NCBI RefSeq assembly: GCF_000331005.1
Contig: NZ_AEJB01000208.1
Coordinates: forward strand, 1-64,000
Reading direction: 5' to 3'
Length of the DNA stretch: 64,000 nucleotides
Source of the DNA: Streptomyces turgidiscabies Car8
GTDB taxonomy: Bacteria; Actinomycetota; Actinomycetes; Streptomycetales; Streptomycetaceae
In this document: piece by piece, positions 25,137 to 34,100 of the stretch
How positions within the stretch are numbered: the stretch's first letter is position 1
Layout: the number at the start of each line of letters is the position of its first letter
Position numbers and translations under genes: made by a program
The notes under the pieces: model-generated
The model's input: only the letters and a program-made list of their open reading frames with translations
What the model was told of the DNA's origin: nothing
The model's database searches: none

Positions 25137-26132
25137 TCAACCGCCGAACCGCACCAGCCAGTCGGTGTGCTGCGGTGACACGATCCGCTCGGCCTCGGCC
25201 ACCGCCTCCGCCCACCCCGCCTCCGTCACCGTCTTGGACATCGAGACGCGCAGTGTCTCCAGGTCCTGTTCGATGAGGGAGTACGCGTACGTCAACGGCC
25301 GGTGCCGCCGCACCTCCTGCCAGGCCACCCCGGCGGCCGCGCCCGCGCTGAGGAGCCCGGTGAGATCCCAGCCGCCGATGACACCGAGGGCCCTGAGCAC
25401 GGCAGCCAGCAGGGCGAGCCCGGTCAGGGCGGCCGTGACGGAGGACCAGCGCACGGAGGCGCGATGCGACTCGGAGGCGCGGTTCTTGTACCAGACGAAC
25501 TGTTCCAGCTGCCGGTCCCGGAGATAGATCTCCCGGCGGGCGGCGAACGGCTTGGCGCGCACGGTCCGCATGACCGGGGTGATCTGCCCCGTTCCCCGGG
25601 AGTGGGCCCCGTTGCGGGAGTCCTCCCAGCCCACTCGTCTGAGTTCCCGGAGCCGCTCCTCCAGCCGTTCCGCGAACAGCCCGTCGGGGTCGGGGACCCT
25701 GGAGTGGAACGGCCCTCCGTGCACCATGTACTGCCAGGCAAGCGACTTGAGGAGCTCCGCCACATCGCGGTGCGCCCGCCACTGGGCGCGGGCCCGACGG
25801 CGGGCGATATGCAGCCCGATAGCAATCGTGAACGCATAAAGCAGAGCCGCCAATGCCGCTGGAATATGACTGTTGAAACGCTCCGCCAGCATCGCCATCG
25901 CGGTCGCCGACAACAGGAGCAGCAACTGCGTACGGACCGCGTAGAGAGACTCACTCTGGCGGCTCAGAGCGCGCCGATCACTTACGACAAACAGCGGCGG
26001 AAGATCATTCTCACTCAGCGTGACACTGGGCCCCGGAGTACCGGCGTGCAATTGACTCACCCCCGTGGTCATCGCCCACGCAATAGCCAACTCTTGGCGA
26101 TCAGAGCCTGAAGTCGAATGGGCGGATTCCAT
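25137..26132 (-). CDS. Tandem SLATT-domain membrane protein (putative effector)
   Basis: A 331-residue membrane protein. Two hydrophobic pairs are visible: about residues 68-110 (LLLLLSATAMAMLAE, IPAALAALLYAFTIAIGLHIA) and about 226-270 (VTAALTGLALLAAVLRALGVI, LLSAGAAAGVAWQEV). Charged helices flank each (RRARAQWRAHRDVAELLKSLAWQYMV; QLEQFVWYKNRASESHRASV; LTYAYSLIEQDLETLRVSM). This pattern matches two SLATT (SMODS and SLOG-associating 2TM) domains in tandem, proposed pore-forming effectors triggered by nucleotide signals or SLOG sensors. It is convergent with and 9 bp from the SLOG gene, and divergent from fxsA. The start at 26132 is uncertain; ATG 26072 is an alternative. Effector function is inferred. 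Confidence 0.72.
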   Translation of the reverse strand: MESAHSTSGSDRQELAIAWAMTTGVSQLHAGTPGPSVTLSENDLPPLFVVSDRRALSRQSESLYAVRTQLLLLLSATAMAMLAERFNSHIPAALAALLYAFTIAIGLHIARRRARAQWRAHRDVAELLKSLAWQYMVHGGPFHSRVPDPDGLFAERLEERLRELRRVGWEDSRNGAHSRGTGQITPVMRTVRAKPFAARREIYLRDRQLEQFVWYKNRASESHRASVRWSSVTAALTGLALLAAVLRALGVIGGWDLTGLLSAGAAAGVAWQEVRRHRPLTYAYSLIEQDLETLRVSMSKTVTEAGWAEAVAEAERIVSPQHTDWLVRFGG

Positions 26133-26177
26133 CCTGGGGGTCGCCCTCCGGTATCGTCCGCGTCAAAACCAGACTTT

Positions 26178-26209
26178 CTTGGCGTCGGTCGGTCCCAACC
26201 GGCGACAAG
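26178..26209. promoter_or_regulatory. Imperfect dyad upstream of fxsA
   Basis: CTTGGCGTCGGT (26178-26189) and ACCGGCGACAAG (26198-26209) are complementary at 10 of 12 positions with an 8-nt gap. The site lies between the divergent SLATT and fxsA genes, so a bound regulator could control both. Confidence 0.4.
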
Positions 26210-26249
26210 GGGGCTGGACAGCGCCAGCAGAAGGAGCTACGAGCCAGTC

Positions 26250-26426
26250 ATGAGCCTCTCTCAGTCACAGGCAACGCCCGTCAGCGGTACTCGGTCGACC
26301 TCCCAGCCGCTGACCCCGCTGGCGGACCTCTCCCGACACTCGCATGCCGTCATGAACATGATCGGTCGGTTGCCGGACAGCCCCGACAGGCGTCCGACGA
26401 ACCCCACGTTCAACTCGGCGGTTTGA
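26250..26426 (+). CDS. fxsA: FxSxx-COOH cyclophane RiPP precursor
   Basis: A 58-residue peptide ending in P-T-F-N-S-A-V, that is F54-x-S56-x-x-COOH, the defining end of FxsA precursors. The leader is polar and Ser/Thr/Pro-rich with a short helical stretch (LADLSRHSHAVMNMIGRLPDS). In Fxs systems the partner radical SAM enzyme FxsB crosslinks the aromatic ring of the Phe to the beta-carbon of the third residue, giving a three-residue cyclophane; here that would be F54-N55-S56. ATG 26250 is preceded by AAGGAG at 13 nt. The reading frame is open upstream, but this start gives the usual precursor size. A strong hairpin follows, which should let the precursor be made in excess over the maturase. 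Confidence 0.85.
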   Translation: MSLSQSQATPVSGTRSTSQPLTPLADLSRHSHAVMNMIGRLPDSPDRRPTNPTFNSAV

Positions 26427-26452
26427 GCCCGAAGGTTCACGCGGACAGGTGT

Positions 26453-26475
26453 ATCCGACGGCACCACCGTCGGAT
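26453..26475 (+). terminator. Hairpin between fxsA and fxsB
   Basis: ATCCGACGG (26453-26461), loop CACCA, CCGTCGGAT (26467-26475): a perfect 9-bp GC-rich stem, extendable by a wobble pair. It starts 26 nt after the fxsA stop. It is probably a terminator or a 3' stabiliser that uncouples precursor from maturase expression. Confidence 0.7.
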
Positions 26476-26567
26476 GCCCCCCATGTCACAGGCGTCACAC
26501 CCGTCAACTTCTGTAACGTTTCGACAAGTTGGCCTCGGGTAGGGTAGTAGTTTTGCGATGATGCAGT

Positions 26568-28724
26568 GTGACGAGCCCCTCCCTCCAGCAGCTGGTCCTC
26601 AAGGTGCACAGCAGATGTGACCTGGCCTGCGACCACTGCTACGTGTACGAGCATGCCGACCAGGGCTGGAAAGCTCGCCCGGTCGTCATCTCCGAAGAGG
26701 CGCTCACCCGGACCGCCCAGCAGTTCGCCTCCTACGCCGAGGCACACAAGCTTCCTTCCGTGGCGGTCATCCTGCACGGGGGCGAGCCACTCCTCTGCGG
26801 CCCCGCCCGACTCAGAAGAATCTGCGCGGAACTCACACGGGCCCTCGCCCCGGTCACCACACTGGACCTCCAGATTCACACCAACGGAATCCAGCTGAGC
26901 CCACGACATCTGGACGTCTTCGCGGAATTCGGCGTCAAGGTGGGTATTTCGCTCGACGGCGACCGCGTCGCCAACGACCGGCACAGACTCGACCGCAGAG
27001 GCCGCAGCAGCTACGACCGGGTGCTGCGCGGAATCGACCTGCTGCGCACTCCCGCGTACCGCCACCTCTTCGGCGGTTTGCTCTGTACCGTCGATGTCGC
27101 GAACGATCCCGTCACGGTGCACGAAACACTTACGGCTCTCGATCCTCCCCGTATCGATTATTTGCTCCCGCACTCGACCTGGGAGAACCCGCCGCCGAAC
27201 CCCACCGGATCACCGACCCCGTACGCCGACTGGCTGCTCGCCGTATTCGACCTCTGGGAGGAACAGGGGCGCCGGATTCCCGTACGGACGTTCGAGTCGG
27301 TGCTCAGTACACTGCGCGGCGGTCCCAGTCTGACCGAGGCGATGGGACTCGCCCCGTCCGACCTCGCGGTGGTCGAGACGGACGGCAGTTTCGAGCAGGC
27401 GGACTCGCTCAAGACGGCGTTCGACGGGGCGGCGGCCACGGGGTACGACGTCTTCCGGCACGGCTTCGAGGAGTTCGCCCGGCACGAGGGAGTGCTGGCC
27501 CGCCAGCGCGGGCTGGCCGGGGTCAGCGAGGAGTGCCGTCGCTGTCCGGTGGTCGACTCCTGCGGCGGCGGCCTGTACGCCCATCGCTACAGTGTCGAAC
27601 GCGACTTCGACAACCCTTCCGTGTTCTGCGCCGATCTGCGCGCCCTGGTGGACGGCATCGCCGAGCGGGTGACGAACCGGGCACTCACCCCGTCGGTTTT
27701 CCGGCCGGACGAACTCAGCCTCTCCCAGCTGCAGTTGGACCGGGCGTTGCTACGGGTCGTGCACGACGACCCGACGCCGGAACCCGGCTGGGACGACGCC
27801 TGGCGGACTCTGCTGGAGCTGGACGCCGGGGCCGACACGGTCCGGCACCTCAATGGGGTTCTCGCCCACCCCTACGTCCGCACGTGGCTGCTTCGCTCCC
27901 GGCACGAAGGCGTGGATCTCCCCCGCTTCATGGCTCTGGCCTTCTCGGCGGCCGTGCGGGCCGGCGCCGATGTGATGCTCGGCTGGGACCAGTCCGAAAG
28001 CGCCCTCCATCTCCCCGCGCTGGGCACGTTCACGCTGGCGGAGCCCGGTCGGGTGGAGGTCAAGACGACGCCGGGCGGCTTCTGGGTGTTCGGCGCGTCG
28101 GGCCCCGTACAGGTGCAGCTCGCCGACGCCGCTGCCGCCGCCCAGTGGCGCCCGCTGGACACCGTGCGGCTGCCCGGCCGGCCGGCCCTGCTGGTCGACG
28201 ACGCGGACTCCTACCGCGACTGCTTCCCCGCTCCCCTCGCGCCCGGGCCGACCCCGGCATCCTTCGCCGAGCGCCTCGGGCAGGCGTACGAACTGCTCGA
28301 CGCCCGGCTGCCACGGTGGTCCGAGGACCGCAACGCGTTGCTCGTCACCACCGTCACTCCGCTCGCACCGGGCAGCGGACTGCGGCTCGGCACGCACGGG
28401 CCGGGGGCGCTGGGTGCGGCGGTCGACTTCACGCCGGAGGAGTTCGCGCGTGAACTCCCGCGTCTGGGGCGGCGGGCCAGGCTCACCTCCCTCCGGGAGA
28501 CAAGTGACCTGAACGTCCTGGGCAACCGGGCGGGCCGCCTCCTCGACGAGGCCTTCGAGCAACTCGGCAGCTCCCGTCGCGAGGACGCCGTACGCGCCCT
28601 CGTCGAGCTGACCGCACTCCCCGCGCACGAACTCACGGAAACGGGCGCGGTGTTGGCCGCCCAGCTGTGGACGGAATGGGCAGAGCACCCGGGCCCACCG
28701 TTCCGAAAGACCCCCCGTGCCTGA
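26568..28724 (+). CDS. fxsB: Radical SAM/SPASM cyclophane maturase FxsB, inactivated hydroxylase extension form
   Basis: A 718-residue RiPP maturase. The radical SAM cluster motif C17-x3-C21-x2-C24 sits in KVHSRCDLACDHCYVYEH, with the GGEPLL motif in ILHGGEPLLCG. The SPASM region (about 320-360) has CRRCPVVDSCGGG and NPSVFCADL, giving auxiliary Fe-S cluster ligands. Residues about 385-718 form an extension homologous to HExxH peptide hydroxylases. Where HExxH is expected it reads FTPEEFARELPRLGRRARL, so this half is catalytically dead and may only bind the precursor. It should form the Phe-Ser cyclophane of FxsA. GTG 26568 starts the conserved region. Its stop overlaps the acetyltransferase start by 8 nt. 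The first third has more A/T third positions than its neighbours. Confidence 0.9.
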   Translation: MTSPSLQQLVLKVHSRCDLACDHCYVYEHADQGWKARPVVISEEALTRTAQQFASYAEAHKLPSVAVILHGGEPLLCGPARLRRICAELTRALAPVTTLDLQIHTNGIQLSPRHLDVFAEFGVKVGISLDGDRVANDRHRLDRRGRSSYDRVLRGIDLLRTPAYRHLFGGLLCTVDVANDPVTVHETLTALDPPRIDYLLPHSTWENPPPNPTGSPTPYADWLLAVFDLWEEQGRRIPVRTFESVLSTLRGGPSLTEAMGLAPSDLAVVETDGSFEQADSLKTAFDGAAATGYDVFRHGFEEFARHEGVLARQRGLAGVSEECRRCPVVDSCGGGLYAHRYSVERDFDNPSVFCADLRALVDGIAERVTNRALTPSVFRPDELSLSQLQLDRALLRVVHDDPTPEPGWDDAWRTLLELDAGADTVRHLNGVLAHPYVRTWLLRSRHEGVDLPRFMALAFSAAVRAGADVMLGWDQSESALHLPALGTFTLAEPGRVEVKTTPGGFWVFGASGPVQVQLADAAAAAQWRPLDTVRLPGRPALLVDDADSYRDCFPAPLAPGPTPASFAERLGQAYELLDARLPRWSEDRNALLVTTVTPLAPGSGLRLGTHGPGALGAAVDFTPEEFARELPRLGRRARLTSLRETSDLNVLGNRAGRLLDEAFEQLGSSRREDAVRALVELTALPAHELTETGAVLAAQLWTEWAEHPGPPFRKTPRA

Positions 28725-29736
28725 CCGGCTCCCCGCCCCGGGCCGCCACACCGCAAGCGCCCCGGATCAGCCACCTCGGCCGACTCCTGCGCCGCCCACC
28801 TCCGCGGACACGTCCAGCCTGGCTTCACACACCTCGACCGCCCCGGACCTCCCACCTCAACCGCGCCCGCCTCAGTCGCGGTTCACCCTCAGGGCCAGCA
28901 GCGGCCCCGTCGCCCAGGACAGCACGCGTCCCGGCGCTGATGCCTCCGCGCCCGCCGGCGCACCCCACTCCGCTGTCCAACTACGGGACGTTCTGGCGGA
29001 GTTGGGCATCCGGGCCGGCGCTCCCCTCATCGTTCACGCCTCCCTGCGCGGCACCGGTGTCGCTCCCTCTCTCGTGCGGGACTGTCTGCTCGCCCGGTCG
29101 GGGGCCGGAGGCACGCTTGTCGTGCCCGCGTTCACGCCGGAGAACTCCGACACCTCGCGGGCGTACCGGGCCTCCACCGAGGGGATGACCGAGCGGGAGA
29201 AGGCCGCCTTCCGGGCTTCGATGCCGCCCTTCGCTCCTGACAGCACACCGTGTCCCTCCACGGGGGCGCTGGCCGAATGTGTGCGGACCACTCCCGGTGC
29301 CGTGCGCAGCACACATCCGCAGACCTCGTTCGCCGGACTCGGGCCCAGGGCGGCGGAGTTGCTCGGCCGGCACGACCCGCACTGCCATCTCGGTGAGCGC
29401 TCGCCACTGGCCCCGCTGTACGCGGCGGATGCCCAGATCCTGCTGCTGCGCGTCGGGTTCGAGGTGTGCAGCGCGTTCCATCTGGCCGAGTACCGGACGG
29501 CACCGCCCGCGCCTCGGCGTACGTACCGGTGCGTGGTGGGCGAGCGGGGGAACTGGATCTCGTACGAGGATCTCGTCCTGGACGACAGCGACTTCGGCGC
29601 GATCGGGGAGCGGCTCCCGCGTGAACTGGTGAGGGAGCGGGAATGGGCCGGAAAAACGGTCACGCTTTGCGACATGCGTGCCGTTGTGGACCACGCAGTC
29701 GATCAGATGGCCAGTTATCGCCCCGGATTGACGTAA
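28717..29736 (+). CDS. AAC(3)-family N-acetyltransferase with Pro-rich N-terminal extension
   Basis: A 339-residue acetyltransferase of the antibiotic (aminoglycoside N3) type. The catalytic core starts at about residue 88 (LRDVLAELGIRAGAPLIVHASLRGTG). It contains GGTLVVPAFTPENSDTS, the catalytic-histidine box STHPQTSFAGLG (H200) and the CSAFHLAEY segment, so it looks active. The first 87 residues are Pro/Ser/Thr-rich and disordered, which is not normal for AAC(3) enzymes. GTG 28717 overlaps the fxsB stop, so it is translated with the maturase. Such genes recur in Fxs loci as I recall. Acetylation of the modified peptide or a related amine, or self-protection, are possible; drug resistance should not be assumed. 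Confidence 0.8.
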   Translation: MPDRLPAPGRHTASAPDQPPRPTPAPPTSADTSSLASHTSTAPDLPPQPRPPQSRFTLRASSGPVAQDSTRPGADASAPAGAPHSAVQLRDVLAELGIRAGAPLIVHASLRGTGVAPSLVRDCLLARSGAGGTLVVPAFTPENSDTSRAYRASTEGMTEREKAAFRASMPPFAPDSTPCPSTGALAECVRTTPGAVRSTHPQTSFAGLGPRAAELLGRHDPHCHLGERSPLAPLYAADAQILLLRVGFEVCSAFHLAEYRTAPPAPRRTYRCVVGERGNWISYEDLVLDDSDFGAIGERLPRELVREREWAGKTVTLCDMRAVVDHAVDQMASYRPGLT

Positions 29737-29829
29737 AACAAGCAACCCCGGCGAGCCGACCGTCGGGCACATTGTTGGTTCCGGTCAGGTGACCCCGGCG
29801 CTGGGGCGCACCGACGGGCAGGGGGGCGT

Positions 29830-31188
29830 GTGGACAACACCGAACGGGGTCAGGACCGGGTGCCGGACACCCAGCCCTACTTCTTCCTTTCCTACGCCCA
29901 CACACCACCATGGGGCACGGGCGGCGGAGACCCCGATCACTGGGTGCACGTCCTGTACCGGGACCTGTGCAACCACATCATGGCGCTCACCGATCTGCCC
30001 GCCGGTTCACAGGCCGGTTTCATGGACCGGGAGATGCACTCCGGCGAGGGCTGGCCGGAGAAGCTCAGCGAGAACCTGGCCAAGTGCCGGGTGTTCGTAC
30101 CGCTGTTCTCGCCCCGGTACTTCACCAGCGAGATGTGCGGCCGCGAGTGGTTCGCCTTCCACGAGCGGGTCCTGCACGCCAGGGCCACCGGCGCGGGCTC
30201 CGCGTCCGTCATCGTCCCCGCCCTGTGGACCCGGGTGGACTACGACCAACTCCCGGACTCCGTACGGCACATCCACCTCGACCACGCGACGTACGGCGAC
30301 CGCTACGCCACCAACGGGATCTACGGCCTGATCAAACTCAACCGGCTGCACGACGAGTACGAGGAGACCGTGCTGGGCCTGGCGCAGCGGATCGTGCGGG
30401 TCGCCCACGAGTCGCCGCTGCCGCCGAGCAGGCCCCGCAACTACGAGAGCACGCCCAGCGCGTTCAAGCCGCGCGGCACGGGCCCCCGCCACATCCACCT
30501 CACCGTGGCCGCGCCGACCCGTGACAGCGTCCCCGAGTACCGCGACATCCGGCCGTACGGCGAGGACGCGCAGGACTGGAACCCGTACCACGGCGAGTCC
30601 ACCCGTCCCCTGCCGTCGCTCGCCGAGGAACTCATCCGCTCCCTCGACTACCGGATCACGGTGTCCTCCTTCGACGACGAGGACACCGGAGAGCCCCCGA
30701 CGGTGTCCGGCGGCAACTCCACGGACGACGACGGCGATCAGGGCGAGAAGGACGACAAGGCGGTGGGCAGGCCGGGCATCCTGCTGGTCGACCGCTGGGT
30801 GCTGACCGACGAGGAACGGCGGCGGCGGCTCAAGCTCTTCGACTCGCACGCCCGGCCGTGGGTGAGTGCGATCGTCCCGTGGAACCGCCTCGACCTGCAG
30901 TGTCACAGTTCGGAGGGGCGCCAGCTCACCGAGGAACTGGAACGCACCCTCCCGTTGCTCCTCGACCGGGGCCGGCGCACCGACTGCCGGATCGCCGTCA
31001 CCGGGGTGCCCACGCTCAAGGCCTTCACCGACGTGCTCCCCGCCGTCGTGGCCCATACGACCCGGCAGTTCCTCAGGCACGCGGACGCTCATCCGCCGCC
31101 GGGGCCGCCCATCCGCAGGCCCCGCCTGATGGGCCCCATCCAGCCGCAGTACCCGGAAGCGGGATCCCACGACGGAGGAGAAGCATGA
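29830..31188 (+). CDS. fxsC: TIR-like protein FxsC
   Basis: A 452-residue protein. The N-terminal domain (about 14-190) is TIR-like: YFFLSYAHTP, a long helix, GFMDREMHSGEGWPEKLSENLAKCRVFVPLFSPRYFTSEMCGREW. The S-x2-C-x2-E box (C103, E106) carries the glutamate that is catalytic in NAD-cleaving TIR domains. The C-terminal half (about 215-450) has a highly acidic linker (TDDDGDQGEKDDK) and the segment GILLVDRWVLTDEERRRRLKLFDSHARPWVSAIVPWNR, the region I associate with FxsC proteins. The GTG start follows a run of G. Its stop overlaps the fxsT start (ATGA), so FxsC and FxsT are made together. An effector or signalling NADase is a reasonable inference. Confidence 0.85.
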   Translation: MDNTERGQDRVPDTQPYFFLSYAHTPPWGTGGGDPDHWVHVLYRDLCNHIMALTDLPAGSQAGFMDREMHSGEGWPEKLSENLAKCRVFVPLFSPRYFTSEMCGREWFAFHERVLHARATGAGSASVIVPALWTRVDYDQLPDSVRHIHLDHATYGDRYATNGIYGLIKLNRLHDEYEETVLGLAQRIVRVAHESPLPPSRPRNYESTPSAFKPRGTGPRHIHLTVAAPTRDSVPEYRDIRPYGEDAQDWNPYHGESTRPLPSLAEELIRSLDYRITVSSFDDEDTGEPPTVSGGNSTDDDGDQGEKDDKAVGRPGILLVDRWVLTDEERRRRLKLFDSHARPWVSAIVPWNRLDLQCHSSEGRQLTEELERTLPLLLDRGRRTDCRIAVTGVPTLKAFTDVLPAVVAHTTRQFLRHADAHPPPGPPIRRPRLMGPIQPQYPEAGSHDGGEA

Positions 31189-34100
31189 ACGCCGTGCAGA
31201 ACGGACGTATCATCACCTTCTACTCGTACAAGGGCGGTACCGGGCGCACGATGGCCCTCGCCAACACGGCGTGGATCCTCGCCGCCAACGGCAAGCGGGT
31301 ACTGGCGGTCGACTGGGACCTGGAGGCGCCGGGCCTGCACCGTTTCTTCCACCCGTTCCTGGAGCCCAACGCGCTGGTGGCCACCACCGGAGTCATCAAC
31401 ATCATTCATGACTTCGCGTGGGCCGCGACCACCGGTCCGCAGCGCTCCGGCGACTGGCAGGACGACTACGCGAACGTCGAGCAGCACGCCATCTCCCTCA
31501 CCCCGGAACGGTTCGGGCTGAGCTTCAAGGACGGCGGTTCGCTCGACTTCCTGTCCGCGGGCCGCCAGGACCGCGCCTACTCGGCGACCGTGTCCTCCCT
31601 GGAGTGGGACAACTTCTACGACCGGCTGGGCGGCGGCGCGTTCCTCAAGGCGCTGCGCACCAACATGAAGAAGTCGTACGACTACGTCCTCATCGACAGC
31701 CGTACCGGCCTGTCCGACAACGCGGACATCTGCACCATGCAGATGCCCGACGTCCTGGTCGACTGCTTCACCCTCAGCGACCAGTCCCTGGACGGCGGCG
31801 CCGCGGTGGCCCGCAGTGTCGAGGACGGCTCCCTCCCGCATCCGATCCGGGTGCTGCCCGTGCCGATGCGAATCGACGAGGGTGAGAAGGACAAGGTCGA
31901 CGCCGGCCGGGCGCTGGCCCGGCTGCGCTTCCAGGGGCTGCCCAAGGGGCTCAAGGGCGAGAAACTGGGCCCGGACGAGCAGACGGCGTACTGGGGCAGC
32001 GTCGAGATCCCCTACCGCCCCTACTACGCCTACGAGGAGACCCTCGCCACCTTCGGCGACGCGAAGGGCGATCCCAAGTCGCTGCTGTCCGCGTTCGAGC
32101 GGCTCACCCAGGTCATCACCGACGGCGACGTCACCTCGCTGCCGCCGATCCCCGAGCCGGTGCGGCTGCGCTGCCGCGACGCGTACCTCAGGCGGCGCCC
32201 GCTGACCAGCGCGGCCAATGTGGTCGTGGCGTACTCGGCGGAGAACCGGATGTGGGCCGACTGGGTCGAGTCGCTGCTCAAGCGGGTCGGCTGCAACGTC
32301 GTGACGCACGACATCTCCGGCGGTCCCGTCGAGCGGGTGGACCCGGCCACCCGCACCGTCGTCCTGGTGTCGACCGCGTTCCAGAAGTCCCGGTACGCCG
32401 ACGCCGTCTGGCGCACCCTCACCGACAGCGGCATGGACTCCCCGCCCGGTACGACGGTTCCGCTCCGGGTCGACGAGGTGCGGCTGCCCGAGACCTACCT
32501 CGACCACAACCCCGTGGACCTGCACCGGTTCGACGAGACGCAGTGCGCCGCCGCGGTGCTGCGCGCCCTGGGACTGCCCGGGCAGGCGCCGGAGGCCGGA
32601 CCGCACGCGGCCCGCTTCCCCGGCAACACGCCGGCGTATCTGAGCGCCCCGCAGCGCAACAACACGTTCACCGGGCGGGACGTCATCCTGGAGCGGATCC
32701 GCGACCAGCTCGGCGGCGGTGTCTCCGCCGGCCCCTCCCAGCCCCAGGTCCTGTTCGGGCTCGGCGGTGTGGGCAAGACCCAGGTCGCACTGGAGTACGT
32801 ACACCGCTTCATGGGTGACTACGACCTGGTGTGGTGGACGTCCGCCGAGCACGAGGACGACGTCGTCGCCTCGCTCGCCGAACTCGGCACCCGCATCGGC
32901 GCACCCGGCCGCGACGACATCACCATGGCCAGCAAGGAAGCCCGCCAGATGCTGTCCCGGGGCACACCGACCAACCGCTGGCTGCTGGTCTTCGACAACG
33001 CCGACGACCCGGCCGCGCTGACGCCGTACTTCCCGACCGGCGGCAGCGGCCACATCCTCATCACCTCCCGCAACCAGGCCTGGGCGCAGCAGGGTTCGGC
33101 CCAGCTCGTCGACGTCTTCCTCCGGGAGGAGAGCGTCGAACACCTCACCCGGCGGGCCAGGGGGCTGACCCCCGAGGCGGCCGACCAGGTGGCGCTGGCG
33201 GTGGGCGACCTGCCACTGGCCGTCGAGCAGGCGGCGGCCTGGCTGGCCGAGACGGCCACGCCCGTCGAGACGTATCTGCGGCAGCTCGCCGAGCAGACCA
33301 CCGACGTCCTGGACCTCAACCAGCCGGCCGACTACCCGAAGACGGTCGCCGCCACCTGGAACGTGTCCATCTCCCGGCTGAAGGAACGTTCGCCCGCCTC
33401 GGTACGGCTGCTGCAGCTGTGCGCGTTCCTCGCCCCGGAGCCGATCTCCTCCGACCTGCTCTACAGCAAGGAGATGATCGACGCCCTCAAGCCGTACGAC
33501 CCGGCGCTTCAGGAGCCGCTGCTGCTCGGCCGGGTCGTCCAGGAGATCGGCCGGTTCGCGCTCGCCAAGGTCGACCAGGTCAGCAACAGCATCCAGGTCC
33601 ACCGGCTGGTCCAGGCCGTGATCCGCGCGCAGTTGACCCAGGAGGAACAGCGCCACGCCCGGCACGTCGTCCACACCGTGCTCGCGGGCGCCCGTCCCGA
33701 CGGCGACGAGCCGATCGACGACCCCGAGAGCTGGCCCCGGTTCGGCGTCATCTGGCCGCACCTCACCGCCTCCGACGCCCGCAACTGCACCGAGTCCGAG
33801 ACGCGCCGGCTGCTCATCGACCGGGTCCGCTACTACTGGAAGCGCGGTGACTTCCCCAACGCGCAGAAACGCGCCGAGGACCTGCTGGACCACTGGAAAC
33901 CGCTGCGCGGCGAGGACGACGTGCAGTATCTGTATCTGCGCTGTCAGCTCGCCAACGTGCTCCGCTCGCAGGGGCGTTACATCGAGGCCCGGGACATCGA
34001 CACCGAACTGCTGGACCGCCAGCGCCGGGTCCTGGGCGCCACGCACCCGCACACGTACGTCACCACGTCCAGCCTCGCCAGCGACCTGGCCGCCCTCGGT

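Noticed and set aside
26540..26560. TAGGGT as the fxsB -10 element
   Set aside because: No acceptable -35 at 16-18 nt upstream; left unannotated.
28717..29736. Calling the AAC(3) protein an aminoglycoside resistance gene
   Set aside because: It overlaps fxsB and has a disordered extension; context favours a role in the peptide pathway.
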